From: Rhynochetos jubatus
Taxonomy: Eukaryota > Chordata > Aves > Eurypygiformes > Rhynochetidae
Length of the DNA stretch: 64,000 nt
Assembly (NCBI GenBank): GCA_027574665.1
Contig: CM050648.1
Location: 49,981,200 to 50,045,199 of the forward strand
Direction of reading: 5' to 3'
This document shows, in pieces, positions 13,501 to 26,569 of the stretch. A program made the position numbers and the translations under genes. Under the pieces are notes generated by a model that saw only the letters and a program-made list of their open reading frames with translations, was not told the origin of the DNA and did not search any database. The first letter of the stretch is position 1. Every line of letters starts with the position of its first letter.

Positions 13501-14127
13501 GTCTGTTGGTGTGGCTGACATCCTCAGCTGTAAATGGGAGTGGGATCAGACAGTATATGTTTCAGTCATGGGCTCCGATTATGAAGCGCAATGCAACCTT
13601 TTATGAGCTTTGCTCAGATGTCTTTCTGGGGCTCTCCCAGGGCATGCCTCGCTTGTATAAAGAGCAGCATGTAGTGGCAGCCTTGGCTGCCCCTAGAACC
13701 CAAAGCAATCTAGTCCTGTCAGGGTGGCATGGGGCCAAGCTAATGATAGGCAAGATTTTTATGAGCTTTGGGCACGTCCTACCAACAGAGATACACTGCT
13801 TCTGGAAACCTAGCTAACAGCACTGCTCAGGGTGGCCATACCATCTTTGGCCAGGGTGGGATCCTTCTGCAGTGGGTACTGTAGATGTACCGTCAGCATC
13901 TGCATACGGCCAGGGCCTTGACTAGCCCAACTTCTGGCAGTATTGAGGTCTCCAGGCACGGCCAGGGTTCCCATGCACCATGCAATAGAAAAGTGACAAA
14001 CCTCTGTGGCTGAGGGAGCCAGGGTTTATTCTGAGGGACACCTTTACCTGGCTCTCAAATAGCACATGCCAGAGGAGGGGTGTCTGTGATGGCCTCTTGT
14101 GGCTAAAGTGCTGGAATGTGGCATTTG

Positions 14128-14305
14128 GCGGTTTACTTCTTGGGTAAATCACAGCTCTGTGCCTCAGCTTCCTCATTTGTAAAATGGGGTTAATGATACT
14201 GTCCTTCTTGTTAAAAAGCTCTTGGCATATGCTGATGAAAATACACACTGAATGTTATTAAGCTAGGCATGATACATAGAATCTAGGTTTTATTATTGCT
14301 ATTAC
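14128..14305 (+). mobile_element. MIR-type CORE-SINE remnant
   Basis: The block 'tgggtaaatcacagctctg' followed by 'tgcctcagcttcctcattt' and 'gtaaaatggggttaatgat' follows the 3' half of the ancient tRNA-derived MIR SINE in + orientation. A tail resembling 'aaagcgctttgagatc...gatgaaaa' and a TTATTATT-like end come after it. MIRs predate the bird-mammal split and are few and old in bird genomes. The tRNA-like head is not recognisable, so the copy is 5'-truncated. Confidence 0.72.
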
Positions 14306-15240
14306 TTTCCCAAATATGGGTTTGTATTGGAATTTCCATCTCATGCTTAGTGCAGATAAGTGCTGAAATATATTTAAGCAATAAGAACAGTAAGGGAAGA
14401 AAGACCTATACTTCTGACATGCTAAAAAGTGACTAAATCAAGGTTTAGCTCCTTGGGAATTAAGTAGCTGAATTATAAGCACCTTAATATGAGGTTCGTA
14501 ATATAAATTCTTGGAGATCACTGAGTACAAAGAACATTCGGGGAGTTTCTGTCTCCGCTATGTAATCTAGGAGATAGTAAAGTGTGTTGGGCAGTGCAGC
14601 ATATGCAGGGAGTTGGGATAACCTCAGGACTCACATGAGGCTGATGAAAGAGGTAAGATTGTTCTCAGAAGTCCAAATTGAGCTTCGTAGTCAAGTTTGT
14701 AGGCGAACGGTGTAGGGATGTAGGATGCAGTGCCTTCATGAGCTGCTGCTTTGTGCCTCAGCTAACCCCTCCCCAAACTCTGCAAGCTGCTAACTGAGCA
14801 TAAGCACAAGCAGTGTCTTGAAGTGTTTGCCAAAGGGCATCCTAAAGAATGTCCTCTTCGGTCTCATGTCTGAGGACCAAAATGAGGAGCAGGTTTCTCA
14901 TAGGAAATCTCAGCCTGGGTTGTGAAGGGAGAGAGGGAAGGCTCCGGACCAAGGGGTTCTCAGCACTGCATAACCTGACAGACAACACTGTTACATTTTC
15001 AGCCTTTCAGTAGTATTTTTATTGAAACTTTAAAAGAAACTGTTAAAAAGGCACGAAATGCCCACATTGCTGCTGCGGTGTTGTACAGAGGACTTCAGAT
15101 GGGTGCGCTCCCTGTTACATTTCATGTGTGCTGAAGGTGGCATTCAGGGAAGGTGAGGTCAGTTGAGTTTCTTTTTCCCCATATTCAAAGTAGCATTTTT
15201 TTCTCTGTCTTGCTGAGAGCTACTGTCAGCTTTACCTCTC

Positions 15241-15845
15241 TAGTGCCATGAAAAAAAAAAAAAGAAACCTAGCCAGCATACTCAAATTAATAAAACCTAA
15301 CAGTTTGCTACTCTTAAACCTGCTAGAAGAGCTCTTTCATGGTTGACTGGGTTGCTCAGGAGGTTACTAGGGGGAGATACTTTTTCTTCTCCTAGTCACC
15401 TGTTTGAGTCTTTTCCAAGCTAAATAATAATATTCATTATGCAATCGCATATGTTCGTGTCTCTGTTAAATGAGTTGTGCTCTCTTCAGGTCTTAAGGGA
15501 CGAGTGCGTATCAAACAGGCATTTTCAAAGTGACCTTTATCTCCTTTTCCTCAGTGACCTACCACCCTATGCCTGCTTGCATTTCTCAGTTCAAACACCT
15601 TTCCTTATAGAAAGTCAGGCTCACAACTTTGCATTTCCTAGGCTTATTGATGGGGTGGTATGTTTTTATTGTTGTTGAAATTGTGTATGTTCTCAAGGTG
15701 CTTTAACTGCTCTATACCCAGCTTCCTTCAGAACTCTCAGTTATATACCATGTGCACAATGCATGGTCCTTTTTTTTCTTTTTTTTTTTTTTTTGGTTTG
15801 GTTTGGTTTGGGGTGGTGGTGTTGTTGTTGTTGTTGTTGTTTTGT
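15241..15845. repeat. poly(A) tract, and T / GGTTT / GTT simple-repeat cluster
   Basis: An A-run lies at about 15250-15262. Near the end of this interval (about 15772-15843) a T tract passes into four GGTTT units and then seven or more GTT units, a compound microsatellite. The roughly 500 bases between hold no recognisable gene. Confidence 0.7.
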
Positions 15846-15934
15846 GTGTTCAATTTTTTCCCCCTACTAAAACATCTTTTTGATGCCTGTTTGCCTGACA
15901 GTTTCACAGGTAGATTATCTGAAAGAAGTAGGTC

Positions 15935-16400
15935 AGGACTGAGAACAAAGAACACTAGGACTGGAAGATCCAGAAGAAATTATCTAGCCCAGGTCCTTCC
16001 ATGTGGCTGAAGCATGCATATGTAGACAATCCCTGCTTTTTGTTGTCTGCCTTGCCTTTGGAAATTTTCAGGGATGGGGTTCCAAAACTTGCTAAGGAAG
16101 TAGCTCCTGTGTTTAGTTATACTGAAATTTAGACCATATCTAACCTGAGACTCCCCTGACAGGAGCAAAATAAATAAAAAAAAAGATTGCTTCTTTTTTC
16201 TCTACTCAGAAAATTCATAATTTTCTCTTCAGTGCAACCACCTATGTATTGGAACTGCCCCATCCCCACCTGTGGTATTCCCTTTTCAGCCTCCCTAAAT
16301 TAGATTCAGCTTTTCTTGACTTACCGTGCTTGGTATATCTTCTCAGTTTTGTTGATTTCTTCAATTAGGTGTCTATCCAATCCACTTCGTGATGAATACT
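15935..16400 (-). mobile_element. degenerate CR1-like LINE, 3' part, reverse orientation
   Basis: The order of short matches fits the reverse complement of a sauropsid CR1 3' region: 'aggactggaag..ccagaagaaattatctag' (the usual 'ggctggaagggacc...gatcatctag'), then 'acaatccctg', 'gatggggttccaaaacttgc', 'ttagttatactgaaa' and 'atctaacctgagactcccc'. Beyond about 16200 only scattered matches remain ('ccccat', 'cagccttcc'-like, then 'cttctcagttttg'), so the upstream boundary is uncertain. The copy is heavily diverged and carries no open frame. Confidence 0.6.
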
Positions 16401-19400
16401 GATGGGAACGAATCTGTTAGTGTCTTATAGCATTACTTTCTTTAATTAGTCCTGTGACAATGTGGTAGTTCGTGGATCCCAATTATTTTCTTACAGGTCT
16501 TTTCTTCATCTTCTTCTTCACTTTGCTTCTATTTGGGATGGTCATTTGGGTAAAAAACCTTCAAACCTGTGTCATTTAACCATGCCACTTTCTTTCTCTC
16601 TTGTTCCCTTTCCTCTTTTGCTGTGAAATATGCATGTGTTCTCTGACAATGTTATCATAGATTATATATTGTAATAGCCCTGTAGGTGATAACATTTATC
16701 GCCATATGAAAATATCACTGTAGTGTTTTGTGTTTAAAAGGTGAAAAGCAGTGGGGTTCGGTAGTTATATGTATTTTGAGAAGCTTATTTCAGAAGAGCT
16801 TATGCAACTGAAATATGTTTAATACAATCAAAAGAACTTCAGCCTATTTTTAATGAAGAAAGACTAGAGCTCATTTCTCTGATTTGACCACTTTGGCATT
16901 TATCAAGGCCAGTATGAGTTGTGAGGAAGTGCAACGCATAATTCCCTCGTAATCGTCTCGTTTGAGAAAGGAAGTGCATGGTGAGCAATAAGAAGTAGAA
17001 TGTACCGGTGTCTTATTTTTAGGGACAGAAAAGCAGAATAATTGCAATGAAACTAACCTTGCCCACTGTAAAATCACCAACCGCAGGAACTGAGCAGAAA
17101 AGTGGAATTTAAGTAGTGGGTATATAATTAATACATTTATGTTTGTGCTGCAGATGCATGTAATTTTATATACAACTAAGCAAAAATGTTGAAGCCCGTT
17201 TTCTCTTTTTCCTTTTTGTGTGCACATACAAAACATTAAACTTAAAGAGCTGTACACTATTAACTGCTAAGATTCACAATTGTTTCTAGAACACTGAAAG
17301 TAGCTCTTTCAGTGATAATTGTAAAATGTAAAGTAATAGCAAACAGGTTTGCATTTAGTATAATGATTAGATAACTAGGGAAAAAACAGCTATTATGTGT
17401 TCCTGGACCACAGTGGAGGTAGAAAGCAAGAAAAGTATGTGGTGTGACTGCATATTATTAAAAATGTAACACTTTATATTTACTTTGCACTTAAAAATTT
17501 GAATGATCTGACTAACAGAAACAGACAATCTAATACAAATGGTTTGGAATACATTAAAAATGTATACAAGACAAATCGCTATTTTATAATCGTTCAGCAA
17601 CGTAGTAAATTTGCACTGCAGGTTTGATTCATAACAAATTTGCATAACATTTATGTGGGGCTTTCATTGTGCTAATATAGTTCTTTTAGCCACTTTTTTA
17701 TGTGTGCTACCATTCTATTATATACCTTTGGGGGTACTTGGAAAAAAGGGAGAGTGGGGGATGGGAGTTAGTGGGAATAATATGAGAGTTGTAAGATGAA
17801 GGTTTGTAATCACAGAAATGAAAAGCTAGGAAAAAATGGACTGAAAAGTGTATGTAAGTTAAAATTGAGGGAGCAGAGGAGAAAAGCATGTATTCTGGGC
17901 TCCCATGTGAATTATGTTGTATACTATTCACTTCATCATTTAGGAGGGCGTGAGGAGAAAGACGGGTATGAAGAGTGCGTGGACCAAAGGGGCTTCATGA
18001 ACAGCTATGTTCAATAAAGGTGCTTGTTAATGTGCCTTGATTTGCATATGCTTTATAGCCTTTCCTAGATATTCTAGGGGCAAATGAATGTTTACATTGT
18101 ATATTTTGCCTTTTAATATTGTAGCTCTTAATTCCCTTAATTCCTTTCCATTTAAAAGACCAATTTGGAAAAAGTGCGAATTTGCTTTGAGGAGGAAATT
18201 GGAAATACAGAGGCGTGAGGAGAGAATAGGCATTAAAGAGTCGGTGGAATGGATCCGTTTGAGAGAGGTCTGGTGTGACATTTCTACTGTACCACCATGT
18301 CATTGCTGATATGCATTGAATGGGAATGCGTCTGTATCCCAGCTGTGAAATCTGTCTGGGGAAAAGACAGACATATTTGCCAGTATGCTTGAGTCTGCTT
18401 TCCAGTAACTTCTAAAATTCCAGTTACCACCCACCCCACTTGCCCAGTCTTCATCTCTTTTCTGCATTCGTCTTTTCTTACTGTAGTGTCCACACAAATT
18501 GGACAAAGAATAAGTGCGTTGACCTGTACACAGATCATGAACACAGATTTCGTGCTGTTTTATTATCAACATCATTACTTAAAATCAGTTTTATATCTTC
18601 AGGCAGCTTGTGTAAATATTTATTACTTGCAAGAGTTTCATCTTGGATTTTAACACAAAGTTGAAACGTTAAGAAGTAGGCTAACCAGCCTGGCGAGTGC
18701 ATGAGTGGGTGTATTTATGTACTGGCTTTGAGTAGGAGAATGATGAGAGTTGCCTACTGGTGTACCTCATCTGTAGCAGTAAGTGAATTGTATGTACTTT
18801 TTCCTTTATTATAACAGAATTTATAAATTCTTTTGGAAGACAGTTGCAGAATTTCTACGCTTGGTCATGATATACAAGTTTAGTTATTTTTTCTAGGTGT
18901 TCTGCAATGCCTGTATTGTCTCTTCCAGGCATCTCTACTTCCTGCAGTTCATTCTCTCAGTTTGCCCAGATGTCCTGATGGTTATGGTGAATACTAAGTT
19001 CTGATGGCTACGTGGATAGTCTGGAGTCCTTTTGCCAAAGAAACTCATGAAGTTATGTTTTGAGTTAGTTAAATGCAAGGTTTTTCAGCATCCTAAATGA
19101 AAAGGAATGGTTTTTTTATTTAGCCTGACTTTAAGTGTTTTTGCTTTGTCTCTTCTGCAGCTGGGAAGGAGGAAACACGTTCCTCCATACCATGAGGTCA
19201 ACACCCATGAAGTTCTGACTATGACAAGGGTTGAAAATAAAATCAGAGGCACACAGAAGATGTAGCATTTGGGCACTCCTTGCTGAGCAGGAAGGGTACA
19301 GTCTTCTGTTTCATTCAAGCACATAGTACAGGATGGTTTTGGATTGGATTCTGCAGTTTGATTTTTGGGATACTGGATGTAAATATAGTGCAGTGATGAT

Positions 19401-21667
19401 GATGTGAATGTGAAAGCTGAGAGTGTAGGAAAGTAAGTGCCTTTATTCATTTGTGTAGTGAAAAGACCTCTGGTGAGCTTCGTGATGGTGAGGTTAACAA
19501 AGCCATGGTAGCCCTCCCTGCTATTGCCTCGAACTTGAAGTTCTCCAGAACAACGTATAGACAGCAGAAGTAGGTATGCTTTATCCTCTGTGTGTTCTGA
19601 GCAAATGCGTAGGGTGACCTGCTCAGTCAGATTCAAGTAATTGTGAAGAACAGTAAGTTTCCTGTCTGGGAGAAGCTGAAACGCCCTCCCTAACCAGCAG
19701 TGCAGCCAGTTGTAGTTTGTCGCACACTGGTGCGCCGACGGTTCCTGTTCCAGCTGGGTAGTCTGCTGCCTGTGCTTCCGTTAGAGTGACTGGGGTGCCT
19801 CTTCCCTGCTTTTGGCAGTCACTAACTGAAGAAGTAGGTGTGGAGAGAGTAATAGATAGCAGAGAAAAATAAGCTCAGGCCTCTTCTGCTTCACTCGCAG
19901 CATTGCTGTCAGCTGGGGAAAGGAATGGCTGAAACTAGGCAGCGTCCAGAGTCAGATGCACCCTTAAGCTTTACATGTCATTAAACCAGCTAAAAATGAT
20001 GTATCTTTTCTTAAAACATTTTAAACATAGAATACAACAGATAAGCAGCAGACTGTCTTTTCTGTATCTTAGAGCTTAAAAAAAATATATCAGTGGGAGT
20101 GTTCTGCACATTGTGATTTCCCTGGCTGCGCCTCACCTAGAGGATCACAGTTTAGTAACTACGTATAAAATGATTTTTGGCAAAACCAAGAAAACTAGAT
20201 GACACAGTTCAGGAATTACATCAGGAATTTGCAATTTAAATTTTAAATGCTCCCTTAATATTTCCTTCTCCTTTTTTGGTTCTTCATTTGGTGAAGTGCC
20301 TGTCTGAACTATTAATTGCTGACTTACACAAGAAGCAAAATCGGAAGGAGAGTGTGTCCGTTCCTCTTTGGACATGTAAAATACTCCTAATTGCTCCCTT
20401 CCTCCAACTCATAAAAAAATCTGGTTTTTATAAAACTATTTTAATAATATGACTCATTAGAGAAGGTTTCCTTGTCCATTAAAACTGCTTACACATGAAG
20501 CTGCTGTATAATCATAAACGAATTAGGTAATGCTGATGAGGCTGAGGTAATTTTTTGGTTGGTATCAAAGTTGTAAATGTATTTTCTTGACTGCTAAATG
20601 ACTATAATAATCAGTTCACTCTTCGTATTAACTTTACTAACCATTGTAAAACTCTTCCGAAGTGAGAGGTGCTGGAATTTTGGTGGTCTGTGCTGTACAT
20701 GATGCTGAATGGTTGAGAACAAGACAAGCGATTGATGCTCTGTGTGATGAGACCTGTCAGACTGCTCACCTGTAACGAATGGCTCAAGAAAATGTTTGTG
20801 CAACTCAGTAGTAGCAATAGGGCATTTTAATGACACTTCTATCATATTCTTTATTCTGATTTTTTGCAACTGTCATTTCTAAATAGATTTTTGTGTGGTT
20901 CCCATTGTAGCATGAATGTTCCCACTTTGAACATTCAACCTTGATTTGGGTTGTGGTTTTTTTGCGGTTGCAGGCAGTATGCTTTTTTCATTCAGAGGGA
21001 AAAATAGAATGAGGAATGGAAGACATATAATACAGCAATTTTTTCAACAAATACGGGAAACTGTATGCAATTAATGCATGGTTTTTATGAAGTGGAAACT
21101 TAAATCATAAATAAAATGTTAATTTGTAGACAAGTGTAGTTGTGAAGCAGATGGAAAAATAGAAATGTGCTGGAAAAGTAGGTATTTGCAGAAGCTAATG
21201 AAGTTAATTGGTCTCATTTGGCTACACTATTTTCCCAAACCCCCCAAAGACTGGGCTTTTTAATTCTTTAATTAAAAATGAGTAAGGTATGCTAATATTA
21301 TAACCTTTATTTTTTTCCAGCTTTCTATATACATACATCTTATTAATAGAACCACCCTTAGCAGTCCAATATTAGCAAGCACATTAGTAATCTGGAAGTT
21401 CTAAGGAGGGTGCCAATATTTTGAAACAATAATTAAAAAATTAGCAATCCATGAGTTAATGTACGCTTTAAAAGCCTAATCATTATTTCCTTTTCCTGTT
21501 TCTACATGATTACAAAGAGAGGATCTGTTTTTTCTCCAACTTAGGGAATGTAAATTAAAGTACACAGAACAGTTTAGGCTGTGGAAGGTTTTAATTTTAA
21601 ATAAAAATATTTAAACCAGTTTTGATTAGCTGGGTTACAGGCTGAATCTGCCATGAAATCCTGTGTG

Positions 21668-21757
21668 ATCTGCTCTAGGGGATCCTGCTCTGGCAGGGGG
21701 TTGGACTAGATGATCTCTAGGGGTCCCTTCCAACCCCGAACACCCTGTGAATCTGTA
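21668..21757 (+). mobile_element. CR1 LINE 3' end fragment
   Basis: The segment 'ggcagggggttggactagat' followed by 'gatctctaggggtcccttcc' and 'aacccc' is the typical terminal 80-90 bases of CR1. It ends in a decayed form of the 'attctgtgattctatg' octamer repeat ('ctgtgaatctgtaacactctg'). The copy is short and 5'-truncated, as most avian CR1 copies are. Confidence 0.85.
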
Positions 21758-24186
21758 ACACTCTGTAAACACTGGAAACATATCAGTGAATTGATACACA
21801 GCTACATGAGTTCGCTTGAACTTTTTTTTGGGTTTTTTTTTTTAATGGGAGGAAAATACAGGATCTATATATTCTCCTCCTCACTAACAGGCACTTGAAA
21901 AAAGAAGTTCCGTCCCTACGCTCTTAGACAGCTTTTTGGGCTGTAGGGAACATCGCCGAACGTGCTGCAGGGTTTTGCAGGGGGCTCGGGGACACCCACC
22001 CCTGTAGCCCAGTCATCACTAACTTAGCGCCTGGCTCTCGATTCCCTATGAAGTTTTCTGTATTTGGATGATTGAGTTTGAGCAACTACTTACAGTTTCA
22101 AAGGATTGGGATAATGTTACACTGTAGGGTTGGAAATCTCTTTGAATACTGTGCTGCAAAGGGACAAAGACATAGTTTCACCGCATTTATTAGGCCCCTG
22201 CTGTAGAAGCGAGGAACAATAAACCATCTTTTTTAAGTTAAGAGATCTTGGAACAGGCCGCTCCAATAAATCCTGGGTTTAAGAAGTGAGGTACGTGCTG
22301 CAGTGCTGAAGTTGTTTATTCATCTGGAGTGTATTAGGCTCTTGATTAATAAGAAGACATCTGCAATTTTACATAAGAAACAGAGCGGGCAGTTTGGCAG
22401 TTGTGAATGGAAATTGGGAGAGAAGAGCCAAACCTATCTAAAGTCGTTGTCTAGTCCTTGTTGCCACTGATGTTGATAATAGTTATTGTTACAGTGGTTA
22501 AAAATACACGTAGTGATAAAATGTTTCAATCTGAAAGGTTCAGCAGCCATTTTTACAAGAACCACACATCTTTAAGAACGGGGAGCTTTTCAGACAGCTC
22601 TGTAAAATGAAAAGCCGCCTTTGTGTGCCTAATCTGATCTCACAGGTCTCACACTGATGTTTGACAAAAGTAACGCATTTGAAGTCGATGAATTTACACT
22701 GATATAAGACTGATGTAAGGTAACATCAAGGATTAGGCCGTATCTCTCCAAAAGGCGAGAGCAAAATCTTCAGTGGAGAAGTAGCATGCCTGTCAGAGGC
22801 ACACCTTTCATGGGAATAATCTTGCATCTTAAATTTAAGAAGGCTTGAAACATCCAACAAGTAAATTGGGAAAAACTTTGTAAAGCCTTAAAAAAGAAAC
22901 TGCTGCATAACACATCAAGACAGTGTGATGACTGAGAAACTTACTGAAAGCCAGTAAGTTTTTTGGGGTTTGGGGTTTTTTTAGAAATGGAGCACTTAAC
23001 TGTGCAAGTACATAATTTGGTGGAGAAAATAGAACTGTTGTCAGCAGAGTTTCAGACAAATTGGTTCCCAGTTAGAAAATGGTTGGGACGGCCAGCAAAC
23101 AAAGCATTAGTAGATTAATTTCAGGAAGTCACATGCATTGTTAATAATCCATAAAAGGGCAAGTTCTGGACAACTGAATGTCTCACTCCCAAAACGATGT
23201 TGATAATACAACTCAAATGGTAGATCAGCACTCCTTTCAGTAGAAAAGGGCAAGTTAATTCTTGCCAAAGTGATTGGGATTACAGGAAATTTTCAATAGT
23301 TGGTGTTGAAAACTTGGCCAAAGCAATTTCATTCTCATCGCTGTGAGTTTAGTCAAAGTGTAGGGCGATGGTGAAAAGATGATGGGAACCATAGAGACAC
23401 ATCTGAAAGTTTTCCAGTGTCGGTTATAAAGCCAAGCTTCACTAAATTCATAATGTGGAGAGTACACAGGAATCATTCTGATAATTTTGCAAGCCATCTA
23501 TCTCCCTTTCATGACTCCATAAATATTTGTGGCAACTCTTAATAAGGAAATGTAGGATTAGCGAAACAATGCATGTTGGTTAGCCTTCAAGGCAGTTACA
23601 TCTGGAAGTGGGGAGCCATGCCATATGATCAAACAGCAATTTATGGACCATCTGCAAGTACTTCTTGGACCTGCGACAGGGTCATTAAGCGCAGTTTAAG
23701 ATGTTGCTCTAACTACACCTGAACACGTGGAGACTTGACATCTGACTATATAGTGAGCCGCTGTAGAGCCTATTTTGGCTGTATTGTGGGATAGGCACAG
23801 TTTGCCCGTTAGTGTCATCAAAAATGTCATTTTAGCATCTGTATTTCCGTTATCATACCGCTGGGCCAGCTGACAGACGACCTCTTTCAATGCAGTAGTG
23901 CTGCAGTTGTACCCTGCGAGGTGCCTCCAGCCAGCGAACAGGGATGGAGCTGGGAGCAGTGCAGTCCCTGCGCGGAGTGCTCACTTTGGGAATGCATCTG
24001 CAAGCTCTGGCTCAGTTAACCGTGCAGGTTTTTCTGGAAGAGTTGAGAAATGCGGTTTTGTTTATTTTTTAATCTGGAATTAGTTAAAGACATAATTTAC
24101 ATGTCAGGATCTTTGAGGAAATTTGTGGAAGAAGGGAAAGCTTGCTTTCTGGGTGTGCCTTTATTTATTTTTAGGTATATATAAAA

Positions 24187-24198
24187 TACACACACACA
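24187..24198. repeat. short (AC)n repeat in AT-rich flank
   Basis: A short ACACAC run is flanked by TATATA-rich sequence on both sides. Confidence 0.6.
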
Positions 24199-24599
24199 TT
24201 ATTTTTCATATATATGTTAGCTTTCCAAATAGTCACTTTAAAATGCATTTTGTATAGGCAGGTTAGTGGTTAGGTATTCATATTTGGTTAAAAAAAGAGT
24301 GTCATTGTTAATTAGTATGAAATAAAATCTCAGTGTGCTTTTGCTGAAAATACTTATCTGTGGAAAGTTTAAAAATTCCTGTGATACAAAGACTTTTTTA
24401 CATAACTTATTGAAGAGCAGGAACTGTCACAGTAGCATATAAATAGGGCAGATGGAGATAGCCCCTTGAGGCTATGGGACTTGAGTTAATAAACCTTGAA
24501 AAGTTACCATAATTTTCGTTTCGTATTTTCCTCATGAACCCAAGTAATATAGCTCATTCGTTTTGAATATTACCACTGGACTCCCAGGCAATAAGTTTG

Positions 24600-24720
24600 A
24601 TTTTCTTAAGCCCTACATCTAACCAGATCCAGACCATAGCTAAAATACTGGTCCTGTTAAACTTAATAGCAAAATTCCATTGGCTTCAGTGGGCCAAGAT
24701 TTTACTCTGAGACTGTAGAT
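24600..24720. repeat. possible ancient amniote interspersed repeat
   Basis: The block around 'ccattggcttcagtgg' (about 24677-24692), flanked by 'ccagatccagacc' and 'ccaagattttactctga', resembles a dispersed motif of sauropsid genomes whose core is close to 'ccattgacttcagtgg'. I cannot name the family. A similar motif, 'gaagtcgatgaatttacac', occurs at about 22682-22700, and another near 57756-57830. Confidence 0.35.
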
Positions 24721-26569
24721 TTTAGTATATTACAGTATTTTGGTAATATAAGTCAAATGAAACAGCCTAGTGTTCAAAAGGTTGGCCAATTCTTTTTCTG
24801 CTAGTCCTCTGTATCTGTTGGATGCGTCTGCTAATATTTCATTGACTTAAATGACTTGCTGGAAGTTTCCTTCGTGTGTTCAGTACATCACCAGTACATC
24901 ATGGCTGCCACACACAGAATACTTGCTTTTTTGAAAATAAATACACGGGAAAAGGGAGGAACATAGTTGAGCTTACGAAAATGGTGACTTAGTGTTAAGT
25001 TCTTCACAGAATATGAGTAGGAGCTCGTGATAAAGCTAAGTCAGGGTCACGGATTCTTTTTACCTCACATAAGATAATCTGAGTTGGTGCAAACCGCCTC
25101 TTCAGTGGAACACCGTTTTTAGCCTGTGAAGAAAGTCAGCAAATTGAAATATTTCACAGGCAGTAATTTTGTATTAAATTGTGACAGAGATCTGGAAGTT
25201 TTCTGTGGAAATAAAGTGGTCCAATGTGGGGATGGTAAGCCTGGGCTAAAGTAGCAGACATCAGAGCCAAGGAACAAAAGCCAAGTCTTTATGTAGAAAA
25301 TTTGGGGAGAGTACAGCCTTTCTTCAGCCATTACACTGTCTAAGTAGCAGACACAGTACCACTCCATTCTAAAATCCAAGCTCACGACTGAATAAAACTG
25401 AGAAAACAGATCCTGGCGTAATAAAAACACATGTGAAATTCCTGGAAATGTTTCCTGTTATGGGCTGCCTGGTTAGTACAGGCTGCCTGCGCATTGGTAC
25501 AGAGTCAGCAATTGTTTGCTGTGATCTTGTTCATATTCCTTTTTGCCAGGAAGATGAAGATCAGGCTGAAAGGTTATTGGTCACCTTTGCAACCATGTTA
25601 GAATCAGAAGGAATAAAAAAAATCTAATTGTCTTGATTGTATTACAGTTTGTTTTGATTGGGTTTATGCCCATGAGATAAAAAGGCACAAAATACGCCTT
25701 TTTTTTTTTTTTCCTGCCATGGTAAAAGCCAGAGAAGAGCTTTTACTTTGGAGTTGATACAGAGTGGTCCAAAAAATGTCCTGCAAGCCAGATCCACAGC
25801 ATGATTCTGCCTGGATTACCAATTTTTTGAAGTGACCCTGTGTGGGACTGTAGCTCGGTAGGAACAGCTGTTGCTGGCTCCTCCTGATGGTCAGGATGCT
25901 CCCGGTGCACTCTTCACTCCCCGGCTCTTTGCTCCTCAAGCTGCCACTGTGGCTGTGTTGGAGGGGAGGGCTCCTGTCCCGTGGCTCTGGAGCCTGGCCC
26001 AGGGAGGTGACCCAAAACTGGCACCTGGCCTAGAGCAATTAAATGGTTGGACCAAATGGGTATTACCTTATTCCAAGATGAGTATTTGCTTTTTTCCACA
26101 AGAGAGTCTTCCATTATATCGCCTTTTTTTCTCTATCATTATGTGGGATGTGGGATATCAAGGGAGTTAGAGGTTGCAGTTCAGTTAACTGGCTGGAGAC
26201 ACTACAATGTATGGTATTTTTCTTTGGTCTGCTATGAACTGTGCTTACTAACAGGAGGTCTGCAGTATATTTGCAGGCATGTAACATAGGTCCCCAGTAG
26301 CCGTGTTCTCCAGAAGTGAAACTGGTTGTAGCTCAACACGTACAAGACTGAGGAAAAAGGGGAGAAACATTTAGATGATGTACCTTGAGGGGCTGCCTTC
26401 TTAATGGGCATGAACTAAAGAAGCAGGAAGTGTTCTGGGGTGTGGAGAGATATTTTCAGGCTTAGTACAGGATACAAGTTGGTAATATTATTGACCAACA
26501 TTGTGATGTTCCTTCCCCAGCAACAAGGGCCCTAGTTCCACATCCCCGTGATGAATTTCCAGCTTGTTT

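Noticed and set aside
19085-19636. Open frame of 183 codons on the - strand, with NxT/S motifs and a hydrophobic stretch
   Set aside because: It has no recognised family, no plausible splice pattern and a length compatible with chance. A protein search would be needed to revive it.
23860-23880. 'ccagctgacag', resembling the end of the preceding ZNF521 exon (…CQLT-D)
   Set aside because: No GT donor follows, and the sequence before it does not encode the finger-1 region.
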